Origin: CAJBLF01 sp964418415
GTDB taxonomy: Bacteria; Patescibacteriota; Gracilibacteria; Absconditabacterales; Absconditicoccaceae
Direction of reading: 5' to 3'
Length of the DNA: 6,993 nucleotides
Assembly: GCA_964418415.1 (NCBI GenBank)
Contig: CAYQLB010000034.1
Location: 1-6,993, forward strand
Within the stretch, counting starts at the first letter, position 1. The number at the start of each line of letters is the position of its first letter. The notes under the pieces are model-generated. The model was not told where the DNA came from. It saw only the letters and a list, made by a program, of their open reading frames with translations, and ran no database searches. This document shows positions 5,532 through 6,993 of this stretch, in pieces. Both the position numbers and the translations under genes were made by a program.

Positions 5532-6993
5532 ATGAAATCGATTATTCAACAATTATATCAAAGAGATCCAAAACATTGTGATCTTGCTCTCTTGACGAGT
5601 CTCAAGAGAGATTTTGCCAGAAGCAAAAAATTGAAAGATATCCCATCCAATATTCAGTTATTACAAGCGTATTACGAGTTGATCAAGGAAAAAAAGATTG
5701 TCAAAAATCCTCTGATAGAACAACTGTTGAAAAAAAGAGCGATCAGGTCAGAGTCAGGAATTGTTTCCGTACAAGTCCTGACCAAACCGTTTCCGTGTCC
5801 GGGAAAATGTATTTTCTGTCCCAATGAAAAGAATATGCCCAAGAGCTATATAAAATCCGAGCCGGGAGCAATGAGAGCATTGCTCAATCATTTCGATCCC
5901 ATCAAACAGGTTTACAATAGACTTTTATCGCTTACCTTGACGGGTCATCAAACAGACAAGATAGAGATGATTGTCTTATGATGAACATTTGATGCATACA
6001 CCAAGGACTACAAGATCAAATTCATTCAACAGCTCTACGACGCATGCAATACTTTCGATGAATATTTTAAAAATATCAAAATATCTACAACGAAAAAATA
6101 TTCTCATGCTATCGTCGATAAAAGAAAAATAATAAAATATTCAAAAAATACTATAGAAGCTTTGAAAAAAAATGAAAAAGCAAGACACAGAATTATTTGA
6201 CTGACTATTGAAACGAGACCAGAATACGTGACGGACAAAAACTGTCAATTTTGGCGTGAACTCGGCGTCACGAGAATCGAGATGGGTATACAGTCATTAG
6301 ATGATACAGTACTGAAACTCAACAAAAGAGGGCATACCGTAGAGCAAGCACGTCAGGCCTGTCACAAATTTAGACAATATGGCTTCAAATTTTCTCTGCA
6401 TATTATGCCGGGATTGTATGGTTCTAGCTATGCAAAAGATCTCAAGACATTCAAGGATCTCTATATTGATCCCTTCTTCAAACCTGACGAAATTAAATTT
6501 TATCCGACCTCTGTGATTCCGAATACAGAACTTTTCAATCTCTACAAACAAGGAAAATACACACCTCTCGAAACTGATGATATCAAAAAATTAATTAGAC
6601 AGACCTTCTTGGACGTTATTCCTCCCTATACTAGGATCAAGCGTCTCATCCGTGATATCCCTGCTACAGAAATAGCTGCAGGAAGTAATATTACGAATTT
6701 GTCTCAACTGATGCACGAGGAAATAAAATGAAAAATGAAAAATGAAAAGTGAAAAATGAATGAATTTTATGAAAGATTATATGGGGAGTATAAAATATAT
6801 AAAACAACAAAAGAATTTTTCGACGTCATTGCGAATGAAATGAAGCAATCTCGTAATATCAATAAGATTACCACGCCTTCAGATCGCAACGACTGAATCC
6901 AGACATCCATCATCGGAATCAAACCTGATATAAGTCAGTTCAGAAATTTTGTGAGTTTGGACACCAGAAGTAGAGAGATAAGAAATAAGCCAA
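5532..6993 (+). CDS. elp3: Elp3-family tRNA uridine-34 modifying enzyme (radical SAM / acetyltransferase), 3'-partial
   Basis: 487 codons lie in the window and the frame is open at the edge. The N-terminal part (1-85) is helical. The radical SAM cluster motif is PFPCPGKCIFCP with Cys89, Cys93 and Cys96. It is followed by PKSYIKSEPGAMRA, LTGHQTDKIEMIVLGGTF (both glycines, 150-151, are UGA), GLTIETRPEY (Gly223 UGA), VTRIEMGIQSLDD, GHTVEQARQA, HIMPGLYGS, IKFYPTSVIPNTEL and RDIPATEIAAGSNITNLSQL, all Elp3 landmarks. The late motif SLDTRSREIRNK (475-486) precedes the acetyltransferase domain, which lies outside the window. Elp3 transfers an acetyl-derived group to U34 of tRNA anticodons. UGA codons also fall at 400, 407 and 455. 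Between residues 400 and 454 the frame runs through a 7-bp tandem repeat and a 69-bp palindromic repeat without interruption. I see no good promoter or ribosome site before ATG 5532; the gene is divergent from the lysozyme. Confidence 0.95.
6729..6756 (+). repeat. 7-bp tandem repeat inside elp3
   Basis: Four copies of the unit tgaaaaa (the third has a final g) run in tandem, followed by a degraded copy. They are in the coding frame and translate as a low-complexity GKMKNEKGK segment. A standard-code reading would stop at the first unit (TGA 6729-6731). Confidence 0.8.
6825..6893. repeat. 69-bp imperfect palindromic repeat element inside elp3
   Basis: Ends are gtcattgcga (6825-6834) and tcgcaacgac (6884-6893), complementary at 9 of 10 positions. 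Inner arms are gaag (6842-6845) with cttc (6877-6880), and aatct with agatt around a short AT loop. The wording GTCATTGCGA ... GAAGCAATCTC ... AGATTACCACGCC resembles a palindromic element I know to be dispersed in many bacterial genomes, including CPR members. The length is exactly 23 codons, begins on a codon boundary and contains no stop. Identification as a dispersed family is from memory and needs a genome-wide check. Confidence 0.7.

Noticed and set aside
5532..6731. elp3, ctpA and the sigma factor as pseudogenes with premature stops
   Set aside because: All interruptions are UGA, none is TAA or TAG, no frameshift is needed, and family motifs continue in the same frame after each UGA.
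6825..6893. Palindrome as a CRISPR repeat or intrinsic terminator
   Set aside because: Only a single copy without spacers, no T-tract after the stem, and the coding frame continues through it.

Overview
This AT-rich window reads correctly only if UGA is a glycine codon (translation table 25), which points to Gracilibacteria (BD1-5) or Absconditabacteria (SR1) of the Patescibacteria/CPR. I count 28 in-frame UGA codons in seven of the nine genes, and many sit at glycines that are near-invariant in the family: the GGTF and GLTIETRP motifs of Elp3, the CGxC cluster loop of a [2Fe-2S] ferredoxin, the GNGGG motif of a CtpA protease, and the start of the sigma region 4 helix-turn-helix. All seven visible stop codons are TAA. 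Under the standard code most of these genes would look like short broken ORFs. I cannot tell the two phyla apart from this window.

Layout. At 1-398 (minus) lies the N-terminal part of a membrane-anchored coiled-coil protein of unknown function, cut by the window edge. Divergent from it, 537-1388 (plus) is a stand-alone protein with an ADP-ribosyltransferase-like domain of the type found in phage and mobile-element polyvalent proteins. It converges on the HU gene (1433-1714, minus) across a shared bidirectional terminator. After a 274-bp intergenic stretch comes a tight four-gene minus-strand operon, transcribed yraN (4581-4234), ctpA (4211-2937), ferredoxin (2915-2586), ECF-type sigma factor (2555-1989), with gaps of 21-30 bp and one clear promoter. 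Upstream of it, 4675-5412 (minus) is a membrane-anchored GH25 lysozyme with its own promoter and terminator. Divergent from the lysozyme, elp3 starts at 5532 (plus) and runs off the right edge.

Functionally the operon joins an envelope protease, an electron carrier and an alternative sigma factor, which would suit an envelope or redox response. HU is chromosomal housekeeping. Elp3 modifies the wobble uridine of tRNAs. The lysozyme and the ART-like protein are the candidates for interaction with host or prey cells or with mobile elements. The elp3 gene carries an in-frame 69-bp palindromic repeat and a 7-bp tandem repeat in its coding sequence, the most unusual structural feature of the window. 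Good -35/-10 promoters with 16-17 bp spacing precede five transcription units, while no start codon has a convincing Shine-Dalgarno sequence.
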